A stretch of DNA of 64,000 nucleotides from DASQMT01 sp963839615 (lineage in GTDB: Bacteria; Actinomycetota; Thermoleophilia; Solirubrobacterales; Solirubrobacteraceae). Of this stretch, positions 8,064 through 15,738 are shown in pieces. The stretch spans positions 186,001 to 250,000 of the forward strand of contig CAWIVY010000001.1 in assembly GCA_963839615.1 (NCBI GenBank), given 5' to 3'. The notes under the pieces were generated by a model. The model saw nothing but the letters and a program-made list of their open reading frames with translations. It was not told the DNA's origin and searched no databases. Position 1 is the first letter of the stretch, and the number at the start of each line of letters is the position of its first letter. A program made the position numbers and the translations under genes.

Positions 8064-9770
8064 TCAGCCGATGGGCGCCGGGTCGCGCGCGCGGTGATAG
8101 GCGTCGACCATCGCGTCGAGCCGTTCACGGGTGAGCGCGGCCTCGCGGCCGGAGGCCATCGCGAGCGGGACGTCGAGCAGCCGGGCGGGAAGCGTGTCCT
8201 CCGCGCGCGTCCAGCCCTCGCGCAGGTTGAAGGCGTGCTTGGCGGCGACGATCCCGCGCGCGGTCGAGTGCAGCTCCTCGCCGTCGATCTCCCAGCCGGT
8301 GATCGGGCGCAGCAGCCCGGCCCACTCCTCCCACGGCTCGGTGAACACGCCGCGCAGGAACTTGCACAGGATCAGCGAGTCCATCGCGGCCGCGCGGTCC
8401 TCGGTCTCGATCGCCGCGGCGACATGGGCGTCGCCGCCGGCGAGCCGGTCCAGATCGCCGGAGAGGTCGGCCTCGTACGCCCCCGAGCGGTTGTGGTCGG
8501 CGCCGCGCGAGTTGACGGCCAGGCCGAGCGCCATCGCGTGCAGCGTGCGCGGCTCGTAGCCGGGCAGCTCGAGGCCCTTGACGTGCATCGCCAGGTGCTC
8601 GGAGCCGAGCATCGCGGCGGCGCGGCGCGAGCCCTCCGCGAGCGTGTCGCCGAGCCCCTCGCGCGTGCCGATCTCCTCGAGCGCCCGCTGCAGCCCCGCG
8701 GCATCGCCGAAGCGCAGCCAGTCCGCCACCCCGGCCTCCATCGCCCAGGCGATCGTGCCGCCGGCGGAGATCGTGTCGATGCCGAGCTCGTCGGCGCGCG
8801 CCGACGCGTCGAGCACGTCGTCGGGGTCGTCGATCCCGACCAGCGGCCCGAGCGCGAACGCGCTCTCGTACTCCACGCGCGCGGAGCGCCCGTCGCTCGT
8901 CTTCATGATCCGCTCGCAGCCGATCGAGCACGAGGCGCACGACTCGCGCACGGCGGCGCGGTCCTCGAGTGCGAGCGTCGTCGTCTCGGTCCCGAAGTTG
9001 CGTCCCGGCAACGCCGAGAGCGCGTTGAACGTGAGCAGGTTCGACAGCGTGCCCATGCCGCGGTACTTCGCGGTCGCGGGACCGAACGAGCGCGCGCGCA
9101 GGTCCTTCGCGGCCGCGAGCACGGCGCCGGGGTCGGCGACGGGGCACTTCGCCGACGCGCGCACCGCGATCGCCTTCAGCCGCTTGGATCCCATCACCGC
9201 GCCGAGCCCGCCGCGGCCGGCATGGCGGCCGTCGTGGGAGACGGTCGCGAAGCGCACGAGCTTCTCCCCCGCCGGCCCGATTGCCGCGATGCGGTATGCG
9301 GGACCGAGCTTGTCGCGCAGCCGTGCCTCCGCCTCGGCGGCCGTCAGGCCCCAGAGGTCGGACGCGTCGATCACGCGCGTGCCGTTCTCGTCGACGACGA
9401 GCGCGCTCGGCGTGTCACACGCGCCGCGGATGACGATCGCGTCATGGCCGGTCAGCTTCCCCGCGATCGCGAAGTGGCTCGAGGCGAGCGCGTCGTTGAT
9501 CCTGTCGGTCAGCGGCGACTTCGCCACGACCGCGAACTTCGCGCTCGTCGTCAGCGGCGTGCCGACGAGCGGTGAGAACACGAACACCAGCGGCGCCTCG
9601 GGCGCCAGCGGCTCGACGCCGGGCGGCGCCAGCTCGTGCAGCAGGTGCGTGCCGAGCCCGGAGCCGCCGATGCTCGCGCGCAGGATGTCGTCGTGCAGTG
9701 GGAGCACGTCGCTGGACGGCCCGTCGAGGTCGACGACGAGCGCCCTGCCGAAGTAGCCGCCCGGGGACAT
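8064..9770 (-). CDS. Aldehyde:ferredoxin oxidoreductase (tungsten/molybdenum bis-pterin enzyme)
   Basis: A 568-residue AOR-family enzyme, near the family's usual ~600. The N-terminal pterin-binding region carries GGSGLGTHLL and the signature RGGLGAVMGSK (186-196). The [4Fe-4S] ligands are Cys278, Cys281, Cys285 (CASCSIGC) and Cys469 (LILCKF), all present. Family members oxidise aldehydes to carboxylates, or reduce acids, with ferredoxin; cofactor metal is usually W. This is a cytoplasmic, oxygen-sensitive type of enzyme and unexpected beside the aerobic functions (heme A synthase) in this window. It is first in an operon with two moeA genes. A TAACCT hexamer lies seven bases before the ATG. 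Assignment to a particular AOR subfamily and the choice of metal are not decided by sequence alone. Confidence 0.92.
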   Translation of the reverse strand: MSPGGYFGRALVVDLDGPSSDVLPLHDDILRASIGGSGLGTHLLHELAPPGVEPLAPEAPLVFVFSPLVGTPLTTSAKFAVVAKSPLTDRINDALASSHFAIAGKLTGHDAIVIRGACDTPSALVVDENGTRVIDASDLWGLTAAEAEARLRDKLGPAYRIAAIGPAGEKLVRFATVSHDGRHAGRGGLGAVMGSKRLKAIAVRASAKCPVADPGAVLAAAKDLRARSFGPATAKYRGMGTLSNLLTFNALSALPGRNFGTETTTLALEDRAAVRESCASCSIGCERIMKTSDGRSARVEYESAFALGPLVGIDDPDDVLDASARADELGIDTISAGGTIAWAMEAGVADWLRFGDAAGLQRALEEIGTREGLGDTLAEGSRRAAAMLGSEHLAMHVKGLELPGYEPRTLHAMALGLAVNSRGADHNRSGAYEADLSGDLDRLAGGDAHVAAAIETEDRAAAMDSLILCKFLRGVFTEPWEEWAGLLRPITGWEIDGEELHSTARGIVAAKHAFNLREGWTRAEDTLPARLLDVPLAMASGREAALTRERLDAMVDAYHRARDPAPIG

Positions 9771-9777
9771 GCCACCT

Positions 9778-9783
9778 AGGTTA
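9778..9783 (-). promoter_or_regulatory. -10 hexamer of a leaderless promoter (AOR operon)
   Basis: TAACCT on the minus strand ends seven bases before the AOR ATG and overlaps the stop codon of the upstream DUF3159 gene. No Shine-Dalgarno sequence is visible. Confidence 0.5.
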
Positions 9784-10395
9784 CGCAGGCGCCGTCGGCC
9801 GCTCCCGTGGTCGCAGGACCAACCACGAGAGCCAGATCCCGATCGCGAACAGCGGTATGCCCATCGCGATCCGGGCGACGCCGAGCGCGGTGAGCGCGCT
9901 CGCGAGGTACAGCGGCAGCTGCACGGCGAGGCGCAGCGAGAACAGCGCGACCCAGATCCAGCTCGCCCGGCTGTACGAGCGCAGCGCCACGGGATCCTCG
10001 CGCCAGCTCATGTCGCCGCCGCGCAGCGCGGAGACGATCACGCCCAGCAGCGGCCAGCGGACGAGGATCGAAACGAGGTAGGCGAGCGCGTACGCGGCGT
10101 TCGCGAGCAACCCGGGGAGGAAGAAGTCCTCGGCCTTGCCGGTGCGCGAGACGACGTAGGCCGAGAGCGCCAGCCCGCCGAGGCCCGCGAGCGCGTACTG
10201 GAGCGTCTGCCCGCGGACGAGCCGCGCCACGGCGAAGATCACGCCGAGCGCGATCGCCGCGATCACGGCGGCGCGGGTGTCCTGCCCGCTCGCCGTGTAG
10301 GTGACCACGAAAGCGGCCGCGGGCAGCGCGGACTCGGCGATCCCGAGCCGCCCGCCGACCGCGTCGAGAAGCGACGGCGGTCCCTCCGAGGTCAT
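9781..10395 (-). CDS. DUF3159 family membrane protein
   Basis: A 204-residue integral membrane protein of the actinobacterial DUF3159 family. Hydrophobic segments run through most of the chain (for example ALPAAAFVVTYTA, AVIAAIALGVIFAVARLV, LGGLALSAYVVS, and a C-terminal IPLFAIGIWLSWLVL), suggesting about six helices. The family hallmark region includes KAEDFFLPGLLANAAYALAY and SWREDPVALRSYSRASWIW. Its function is unknown. The gene lies 43 bp after the inositol-monophosphatase-like gene on the same strand. The ATG at 10395 is preferred; an upstream in-frame GTG would add about 12 residues. Confidence 0.85.
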   Translation of the reverse strand: MTSEGPPSLLDAVGGRLGIAESALPAAAFVVTYTASGQDTRAAVIAAIALGVIFAVARLVRGQTLQYALAGLGGLALSAYVVSRTGKAEDFFLPGLLANAAYALAYLVSILVRWPLLGVIVSALRGGDMSWREDPVALRSYSRASWIWVALFSLRLAVQLPLYLASALTALGVARIAMGIPLFAIGIWLSWLVLRPRERPTAPA

Positions 10396-10438
10396 CGCCG
10401 CCGCGGCCGAGTCACGCGAGTCGGACACGCGCTGCAGG

Positions 10439-11200
10439 CTATTGGTACCTGGCGGCCGAGCGTCCGGAGGCCGACACGGCCGCCAACAGCTCGCCGGCCA
10501 GCTCCTCTCCGCAAGCCGCGACGTGCCAGCGCCCGGCCACCCTCGCCGCGCCGCCGGCCTCGGCGACCAGGAGCGCGCCGGGGTGCCAGTCCCACGGCTC
10601 CACGTCGGCCTGGACCCAACCGTGCAGCCGGCCGGCGGCGGTCCAGGCGAGCTCCAGCGTCCCGCACCCGACCGCGCGCAGCGCACCGAGCTCTGCCAGC
10701 AGCCGCCCCGTGCCGGCGGCGATCTCCGCGTCGCGGCGGCGGACGTCGACGAACGTGGCGATGACGGCGTCGTGCAGCGCCGGCGCGGCCGGCAGCCGCA
10801 GCGGCGTGCCGTTCAGCGTCGCCCCCTCCCCGCGCGCCGCGCTGAAGAGCTCGCCCGCGACGGGATCGAACACCGCGCACGCGAGCGCGCCGTGGTCGTC
10901 GACGAGGCACACCGCGGCGCACCAGCTCGGCAGGCCGCTCGCGTAGTTGAGCGTCCCGTCGACGGGATCGAGCAGCCAGCGCCGCTCGCCGCCCGCCACC
11001 GCGCCGCCCTCCTCGCCGAGCACGCCGTCAGCGGGGCGCTCGGCGCGCAGCAGCTCCACCAGCGCCGCCTCCGCGCGCCGGTCGGCCTCCGTGACGACGT
11101 CGGTCGCCGCGCCCTTGAGCTCCGCGCCGCCGCCGCGGAGCTCGAGCGCGACCGCCCCGGCCAAGCGGACGAGCCGCTCGGCCAGTGCGCGGTCGGACAT
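10439..11200 (-). CDS. Inositol monophosphatase family protein
   Basis: A 253-residue Mg-dependent, lithium-sensitive-type phosphatase of the IMPase/SuhB/HisN superfamily. Metal-binding motifs are intact: GEE at 62-64, DPVDGTLNY from 78, and a C-terminal WDWHPGALLVAEAGG motif. Family members dephosphorylate inositol phosphate, histidinol phosphate, PAP or fructose bisphosphate; the exact substrate cannot be fixed from these motifs. The gene starts at an ATG preceded, six bases away, by TAGCCT, which overlaps the stop of the upstream phosphodiesterase gene. DUF3159 follows downstream. Confidence 0.9.
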   Translation of the reverse strand: MSDRALAERLVRLAGAVALELRGGGAELKGAATDVVTEADRRAEAALVELLRAERPADGVLGEEGGAVAGGERRWLLDPVDGTLNYASGLPSWCAAVCLVDDHGALACAVFDPVAGELFSAARGEGATLNGTPLRLPAAPALHDAVIATFVDVRRRDAEIAAGTGRLLAELGALRAVGCGTLELAWTAAGRLHGWVQADVEPWDWHPGALLVAEAGGAARVAGRWHVAACGEELAGELLAAVSASGRSAARYQ

Positions 11201-11206
11201 CGGCTC

Positions 11207-11212
11207 AGGCTA
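11207..11212 (-). promoter_or_regulatory. -10 hexamer of a leaderless promoter (IMPase gene)
   Basis: TAGCCT on the minus strand lies six bases before the IMPase ATG and overlaps the TAG stop codon of the upstream gene. Confidence 0.5.
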
Positions 11213-12832
11213 ACCCGCGGGCACCGCCCGTGCCGTGCCGTCGAGCCCCGGGCCCGGGGCGATCTGCATCTGCTGCAGGATCGTCGGCAGGATGTCGACC
11301 GAGCGCATCGGCGCCTTCGAGTCGTGCTTGCCGACGCCCGCGCCCGCGAACACGATCGGGATCTCCTGCACCGGCTGCTGGTGGCCGCCGTGGTCGCCCG
11401 CCACTCCGTACGAGCTGTTGTCGCGCAGCAGGCCGACGACGTCCGCCGAGTACGGCGCGGCCATCGTGTCGACGATCTCCTGCGCGTGCTTCTGCCACCA
11501 CACCCGCTCGCGGCCGCTCATGGCGGCCTTGTTCGCCGTGACCAGGCGGTAGTGGTCGCCGTCGAGCGCATACGTCGCGATCACGGACGGCAGCGTCGCC
11601 ATCACCTGCGCGGCGCTGGTCTTGGCGGCATCCGTGGTCGTGTTCAGCCACGTCCGGATCGCCGAGTCCTGATAGCTGAAGCGCACGTTGCCGGTGGCGA
11701 TCAGCGGCGCAAGCGACGACGACGGCTCCATGAACGACCCGTTCAGCGTCGCGCCGAAGTACCAGTTGAAGTTGCCGTCACGCGGCGCCGCGGCCGTCCC
11801 CAGCTCGCCGTGGAAGTTCTTCGACGGCTGCCCCGCGTGGTCCGTGGTCAGCACGACGAGCGTCTCGTCGCGCTGGTCGAGCTCCTCGAGCTTGTCCAGG
11901 ATGCGCCCGACCTGCTCGTCGGCCGTCTTGGCGATGAAGCGCAGATGCGCCTGCTCGGCGTCCGAGCCGGCCGGGTACCTGCGCGTGTCGGTGATGCCGC
12001 CCCACATGTGGCTCGCCTTGTCGATCGAGCCGAGCGTCAGCAGCATGCCGCTCCACGGCTCGTGCTCCATCATCGCCATGCCCGCGTCGGCCGTCCAGAT
12101 GTCGCCGCCGAGATGCAGCGGATCGCGGCCGGGGGCGAAGCGATTGCCGTCGAGGGGATACAGCCACGCCGGCGGCGTCGTCTTGGTGCCGTAGTCCAGA
12201 TCCGTACGGCTGTCGACCCAGAAGCGCCCGCACTCAGGCGTGTTGATGTACGCCGGCACGTTGAAGCCGGTCGGCCCGCGCAGGCCTTCGACGCCGTTGC
12301 ATGCCGCGCGGCTGGCGAACGTCACGGAGATGTCGCCCGTCGGCCCGTTCGATGAATACACGGCGTAGTTCTTCTGGCCGGCGGCGATGAACTTCGTCCC
12401 CGGGTGGGCGTCGTGCAGGTAGTCGGCGAGCTTCGGGTAGCCGCCCTCCGCGATCAGCAGGTTGAACTGGTCGCGACTGAGCGAGCCCGAGATCCACATC
12501 CCCTTGTCGTCGCTCAGCACCCCTTCGGTGTCGCGGTACGCCTCGTCGCCCCAGCCCATGTCCTTCGGCAGCTGGCCGCTGGTGATGACGTTGTGGGTGA
12601 TGACCGTCTCGGACGCCATGTGGCCGAGGTATGCGTTGTCGAAGTTCACGCCGTCATGCATCAACCGCTTGACGTTCTCCATCTGGAAGCGGTTGACGTA
12701 GTCCGGGCGGAACTGGTCGAGGACCAGGATCAGCACGCGCTTCGGCGGGTCGGCCGCCTGAGCTGGGGTGCTCCCCGCGAACAGCGCCAGCACCACGAGT
12801 ACGAGCCCGGCTACGCGTCCGAACCACCGCAT
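11210..12832 (-). CDS. Secreted alkaline-phosphatase-superfamily phosphodiesterase
   Basis: A 540-residue exported protein. A Sec signal peptide (MRWFGRVAGLVLVVLALFAG, cleavage after AQA) precedes a type I phosphodiesterase/nucleotide pyrophosphatase domain. The first metal aspartate is in LVLDQFRPDYV, the likely catalytic Thr in TSGQLP/VITHN, and further metal ligands lie in TTDHAGQP and AGDHGGHQ. The C-terminus contains the FAGAGVG and DILPTIL segments typical of this superfamily. Substrate is unknown: nucleotide, phospholipid or phosphonate are all possible. The start at 12832 is fixed by an excellent GGAGGAGGGG ribosome site six bases upstream; an upstream in-frame codon would give an implausible extension. 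An AT-rich palindrome lies just upstream. Confidence 0.85.
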   Translation of the reverse strand: MRWFGRVAGLVLVVLALFAGSTPAQAADPPKRVLILVLDQFRPDYVNRFQMENVKRLMHDGVNFDNAYLGHMASETVITHNVITSGQLPKDMGWGDEAYRDTEGVLSDDKGMWISGSLSRDQFNLLIAEGGYPKLADYLHDAHPGTKFIAAGQKNYAVYSSNGPTGDISVTFASRAACNGVEGLRGPTGFNVPAYINTPECGRFWVDSRTDLDYGTKTTPPAWLYPLDGNRFAPGRDPLHLGGDIWTADAGMAMMEHEPWSGMLLTLGSIDKASHMWGGITDTRRYPAGSDAEQAHLRFIAKTADEQVGRILDKLEELDQRDETLVVLTTDHAGQPSKNFHGELGTAAAPRDGNFNWYFGATLNGSFMEPSSSLAPLIATGNVRFSYQDSAIRTWLNTTTDAAKTSAAQVMATLPSVIATYALDGDHYRLVTANKAAMSGRERVWWQKHAQEIVDTMAAPYSADVVGLLRDNSSYGVAGDHGGHQQPVQEIPIVFAGAGVGKHDSKAPMRSVDILPTILQQMQIAPGPGLDGTARAVPAG

Positions 12833-12856
12833 GGATCCCCTCCTCCGTTGGGACCG

Positions 12857-12873
12857 CAATTGTCGACGAATTG
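12857..12873. promoter_or_regulatory. Candidate operator CAATT-7-AATTG upstream of the phosphodiesterase
   Basis: An inverted repeat with five-base arms and a seven-base spacer, in an unusually AT-rich patch 25 bp before the phosphodiesterase ATG. On the minus strand a weak promoter (TTGCGC, 17-base spacer, GACAAT) overlaps it. A regulated, leadered promoter is plausible because this gene, unlike most unit-head genes here, has a strong ribosome site. Confidence 0.35.
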
Positions 12874-12894
12874 ATATATCAGCGCAAGGTCAGA

Positions 12895-13677
12895 TCAGCC
12901 ACCAGCGTCGGCGGCCATCAGCGCGACCTCGTCCCCCTCGACCAGCGGCTCGAACGGGTCGCGTGCGATCTGGTCGCCGTTCAGCGCCGCCAGCACGTGC
13001 TCGTCGAGCGTCACGCCGATCACCGCGGCGGCGGTGCCGAGCATGGCGGCTCGCAGCTCCGACCGCGGGTGCTTCAGCGGACCGAACCCGCGCACGTTGA
13101 CGAGCGGCTCGGGCTCGGCGAGCGCCGCCTCGTAGTCCGCGGGCGTGTTGAGATTGCGCACGCTCTCGGGATTCGGCAGCTCCTCCAGCCAGCGCGTCTC
13201 GCAGCGCTCGAACAGGAACGCGGGCTTCATCCGGCCCGACTCGACCAGCTCGGCCACGAGCGGCGCGAGCGCCGGGCGGTAGGCGGCGGCGAGCGGCTGC
13301 CGGTAGCCGCCGAGGTGCGGCACGGCGGCGTCGGCGCCCCCCACCCCGCGGCAGACCGCGGCGACGAAGCGAGGGTGGAGCAACGGCAGGTCGACGGAAG
13401 CGACGAACGCGACCTCCGCATCGACGGCCTCCAGCCCGGCGAGGATCCCCTGCAGCGGGCCACGGCCTTCGCGCGCATCCTCGACGACGCGCACGCCCGC
13501 CGGCAGCGCGGGCAGCTCCTGCCCGGGCGCACGCACGACCACGACGGGGCCGCCCGCCCCGCGGGCGACGATCCCGCAGACGCGGCGCAAGAGCGTCGAG
13601 CCGTGCCAGTCCAGCCACGCCTTCGGCGTCCCCATGCGGCTCGAGCGGCCCCCTGCGAGCACGATTCCGGCCGGCAT
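12895..13677 (-). CDS. mobA: MobA-MoaD fusion: molybdenum cofactor guanylyltransferase with C-terminal ubiquitin-like sulfur carrier
   Basis: A 260-residue fusion. Residues 1-~186 are a MobA nucleotidyltransferase: LAGGRSSRMGTPKAWL for GTP, SVDLPLL for Mg, and RNLNTPADY at the end. Residues ~190-260 look like a compact MoaD (VNVRGFGPLK, then TLDEHVLAALNGDQIARDP, then LVEGDEVALM) and terminate in Gly-Gly, the residues that become the thiocarboxylate in MoaD. MoaD supplies sulfur to molybdopterin synthase; MobA attaches GMP to the finished cofactor, so the fusion joins two non-consecutive steps. The start at 13677 is supported by a TACGCT hexamer six bases upstream. The AOR operon and both moeA genes lie on the same strand 4 kb away. 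No moaE is visible in the window. Confidence 0.82.
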   Translation of the reverse strand: MPAGIVLAGGRSSRMGTPKAWLDWHGSTLLRRVCGIVARGAGGPVVVVRAPGQELPALPAGVRVVEDAREGRGPLQGILAGLEAVDAEVAFVASVDLPLLHPRFVAAVCRGVGGADAAVPHLGGYRQPLAAAYRPALAPLVAELVESGRMKPAFLFERCETRWLEELPNPESVRNLNTPADYEAALAEPEPLVNVRGFGPLKHPRSELRAAMLGTAAAVIGVTLDEHVLAALNGDQIARDPFEPLVEGDEVALMAADAGG

Positions 13678-13683
13678 GCGCCG

Positions 13684-13689
13684 AGCGTA
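13684..13689 (-). promoter_or_regulatory. -10 hexamer of a leaderless promoter (mobA-moaD)
   Basis: TACGCT on the minus strand ends six bases before the ATG at 13677. It supports that start over an upstream in-frame Met at 13710, which would overlap the divergent PPK2 start. Confidence 0.5.
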
Positions 13690-13708
13690 CAAGGGGTAGC
13701 CGCCCGGC

Positions 13709-14554
13709 ATGAACGTCGCGGCGCCCCAGGTGGCCGACTTCGCGCGCTACCGGGTCGAGCCGGGCGAGGAGCTCGCGCTCGCCGCCCACGATCCCGCGGA
13801 CACGGGCGACCTGACCGGCGCGGCAGAGGTCGAGGCCGAGTACGACGAGCTCGGAGAGCGGCTCGCCGACCTGCAGGAACGGCTCTACGCCGAGGAGGAG
13901 CGGTCGCTGCTCGTCGTGTTGCAGGGCATCGACGCGGCCGGCAAGGACGGCACCGTCAAGCACGTCCTGCGCGGCACGAACCCGACCGGCGTGCGCGTCT
14001 ACTCGTTCAAGGAGCCCTCCAGCGAGGAGCTCGCGCACGACTTCCTCTGGCGCTACCACCAGCACACCCCGGCCGACGGGATGATCCACGTGTTCAACCG
14101 CTCGCACTACGAGGACGTGCTCGTCGTGCGGGTCAAGGAGCTCGCGCCGGAAGAGCTCTGGCGCTCGCGCTACGACTCGATCAACGACTTCGAGCGGATG
14201 CTCGTGCGCGAGGGGACCACGATCGTCAAGTTCTTCCTCCACCTCTCCAAGGAGGAGCAGCTGGCGAAGTTCCGCGAGCGCCTCGAGCGACAGGACAAGT
14301 ACTGGAAGTGGTCGTCGAACGACATCAAGGAGCGCGAGCGCTGGGACGACTACCAGCAGGCCTACGAGGAGGCCGTCAACGCGACGAGCACGCCGTGGGC
14401 GCCCTGGTACGTCATCCCCGCGGACAACCGCTGGTATCGCAACTACGTGATCGCGCGCGTGCTAGCCGGCACCCTGCAGGCGATGGACCCGCGCTTCCCC
14501 GAGCCGCCCGACGACGTCAGGCGGTTCGCGGACGAGCTCGAGGCCGACGCCTGA
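13709..14554 (+). CDS. ppk2: Polyphosphate kinase 2 family protein
   Basis: A 281-residue PPK2 with one kinase domain. The Walker A motif GIDAAGKDGT (73-82), Walker B region VFNRSHYEDV (~128-137) and lid segment WKWSSNDIKERERWDDY are intact. PPK2 enzymes phosphorylate nucleoside mono- or diphosphates with polyphosphate. The size and the WxWSSxDxxER lid fit the single-domain classes; which nucleotide is used is not certain. An AAGGGG sequence lies 12 bases before the ATG. The gene is divergent from mobA-moaD with 31 bp between starts, and its 3' end overlaps the convergent holB reading frame by 112 bp. Confidence 0.92.
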   Translation: MNVAAPQVADFARYRVEPGEELALAAHDPADTGDLTGAAEVEAEYDELGERLADLQERLYAEEERSLLVVLQGIDAAGKDGTVKHVLRGTNPTGVRVYSFKEPSSEELAHDFLWRYHQHTPADGMIHVFNRSHYEDVLVVRVKELAPEELWRSRYDSINDFERMLVREGTTIVKFFLHLSKEEQLAKFRERLERQDKYWKWSSNDIKERERWDDYQQAYEEAVNATSTPWAPWYVIPADNRWYRNYVIARVLAGTLQAMDPRFPEPPDDVRRFADELEADA

Positions 14555-15655
14555 CCGAGCAGCCGTTCGAGCCGGAATGCGAGCGCCTCGCAGGCGAGGT
14601 CCTCCATCACGTTGAGCGCCAGCCGCGCGCGGAAGTCGTCGACCAGCTCGACGGCGTCGCGCAATGCCGGGAGCTCGCGGCCCTCGGCCTCCTGCGCGAG
14701 CTCCTGCGCGCGATCGGAGTTGTGGGCGAGCTCGGGCGCGCCGGCCGCGACGCACGCCAGGTCGCGGTACCACAGGCCCGCAGAGCTGCAGGCCGTGGTC
14801 CAGCGCGGCGGTGCGGGCGCGGCGGTCGGCGCGGCGCGCCTGCTCGCCGATCTCCGTCTCGCGCTTGCGGTGCTCCTTGCGCGGGAGGAACTGCAGCTCC
14901 TCCGCGAGCCGCTCCTCGTGCGCCGTGCGCGCGGCCGCGCCGCGCGCCGCCGCGAGCTCGAGCAGCGCGAGCCACGGGCGCTCGGCGCCCACCCGCCGGT
15001 GCAGCGGCGCGCGCGCGAACGCCTCGGCATGCGCGCGCAACGCGGCGCCGTCCCCGACCGCGAGCGCGATCGCGCGCTCGCCGTCGCCGAGGCTCAAGCG
15101 CGCGGCGGCCTCGGCCTGCGCAGGCGCTGCGCCGCGCGACTGCAGCCTCGCGGCGAGCTCGGCCGGCGGCGGCGGATCGAAGCGCACGGGCTGGCAGCGC
15201 GAGGCGATCGTCGGCAGCACCTGGGTCGGGCGATCGGTGAGCAGCAGCAGCACGACGTAGGCCGCCGGCTCCTCGAGCGTCTTGAGCAGCGCGTTCGCGG
15301 CCTCGTCGTTCATCGTGTCGGCGCGCTCGAGCACGAACACGCGGAACGAGGCCTCGAACGGCGTGTGCGCGGCGGCGCCCACCACCGCCTCGTCGATGTC
15401 GCGCCGCAGCATCTCGTGCGCTCCGCTGGGGGCGACCCAGGTCAGGTCGGGATGGGCTCCGTGCAGCACGCGCGTGCGCGCGCCGTCCGGGTCGGGGGCG
15501 CCGCGCGCGAGCAGCTCGGCGGCCACAGCGCGCGCGGCCTCGCGCTTGCCGCTCCCCGCCGGGCCGTGCAGCAGGTACGCGTGCGACGGCTGCCCCTCGG
15601 CTGCCGCGCCGAGCACGGCGGCGGCATGCGGGTGGGGCGCGAGGGCGGCGATCAT
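14443..15655 (-). CDS. holB: DNA polymerase III subunit delta' (apparent single-base frameshift)
   Basis: Clamp-loader subunit delta'. The N-terminal ~260 residues are intact: HAYLLHGPAGSGKREAARAV, the NDEAANALLKTLEEP sensor region and TIASRCQPVRF (SRC motif). After LDHGLQLC the frame continues as Arg-rich nonsense, while the next frame supplies a textbook delta' C-terminus (GLWYRDLACVAAG, then NVMEDLACEALAFRLERLL). Removing one G from the GGG at 14777-14779 (CCC on the plus strand) joins the two into about 403 residues ending at 14443. Since holB is normally essential, a sequencing or assembly error is the first explanation. The start is ATG 15655, eight bases after TACATT. It is divergent from tmk and overlaps PPK2 by 112 bp. 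Confidence 0.8.
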
Positions 15656-15663
15656 CACAGTTG

Positions 15664-15732
15664 AATGTAACGTCGCCGAAGGCGAGCGCTACGAAGGAGC
15701 GTCTCGCCTGGCAGGCGAAAGGCAGATACGTT
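15664..15732. promoter_or_regulatory. Divergent holB/tmk promoter region with twin hairpins
   Basis: TACATT on the minus strand (15664-15669) lies eight bases before holB ATG, and TACGTT on the plus strand (15727-15732) lies six bases before tmk GTG. Between them are two inverted repeats with the same arms: TCGCC-gaa-GGCGA (15673-15685) and TCGCCT-ggc-AGGCGA (15704-15718). The repeated arms could be a two-site operator or short RNA hairpins. Confidence 0.45.
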
Positions 15733-15738
15733 GCCGAC

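Noticed and set aside
14560..14590. tRNA T-loop-like GTTCGAGCC sequence
   Set aside because: No cloverleaf can be built around it and it lies inside the holB coding frame.
14462..14776. In-frame continuation of holB as a 398-residue protein
   Set aside because: The Arg/Gly/Ala-rich sequence has no resemblance to delta', whereas the next frame matches it throughout.
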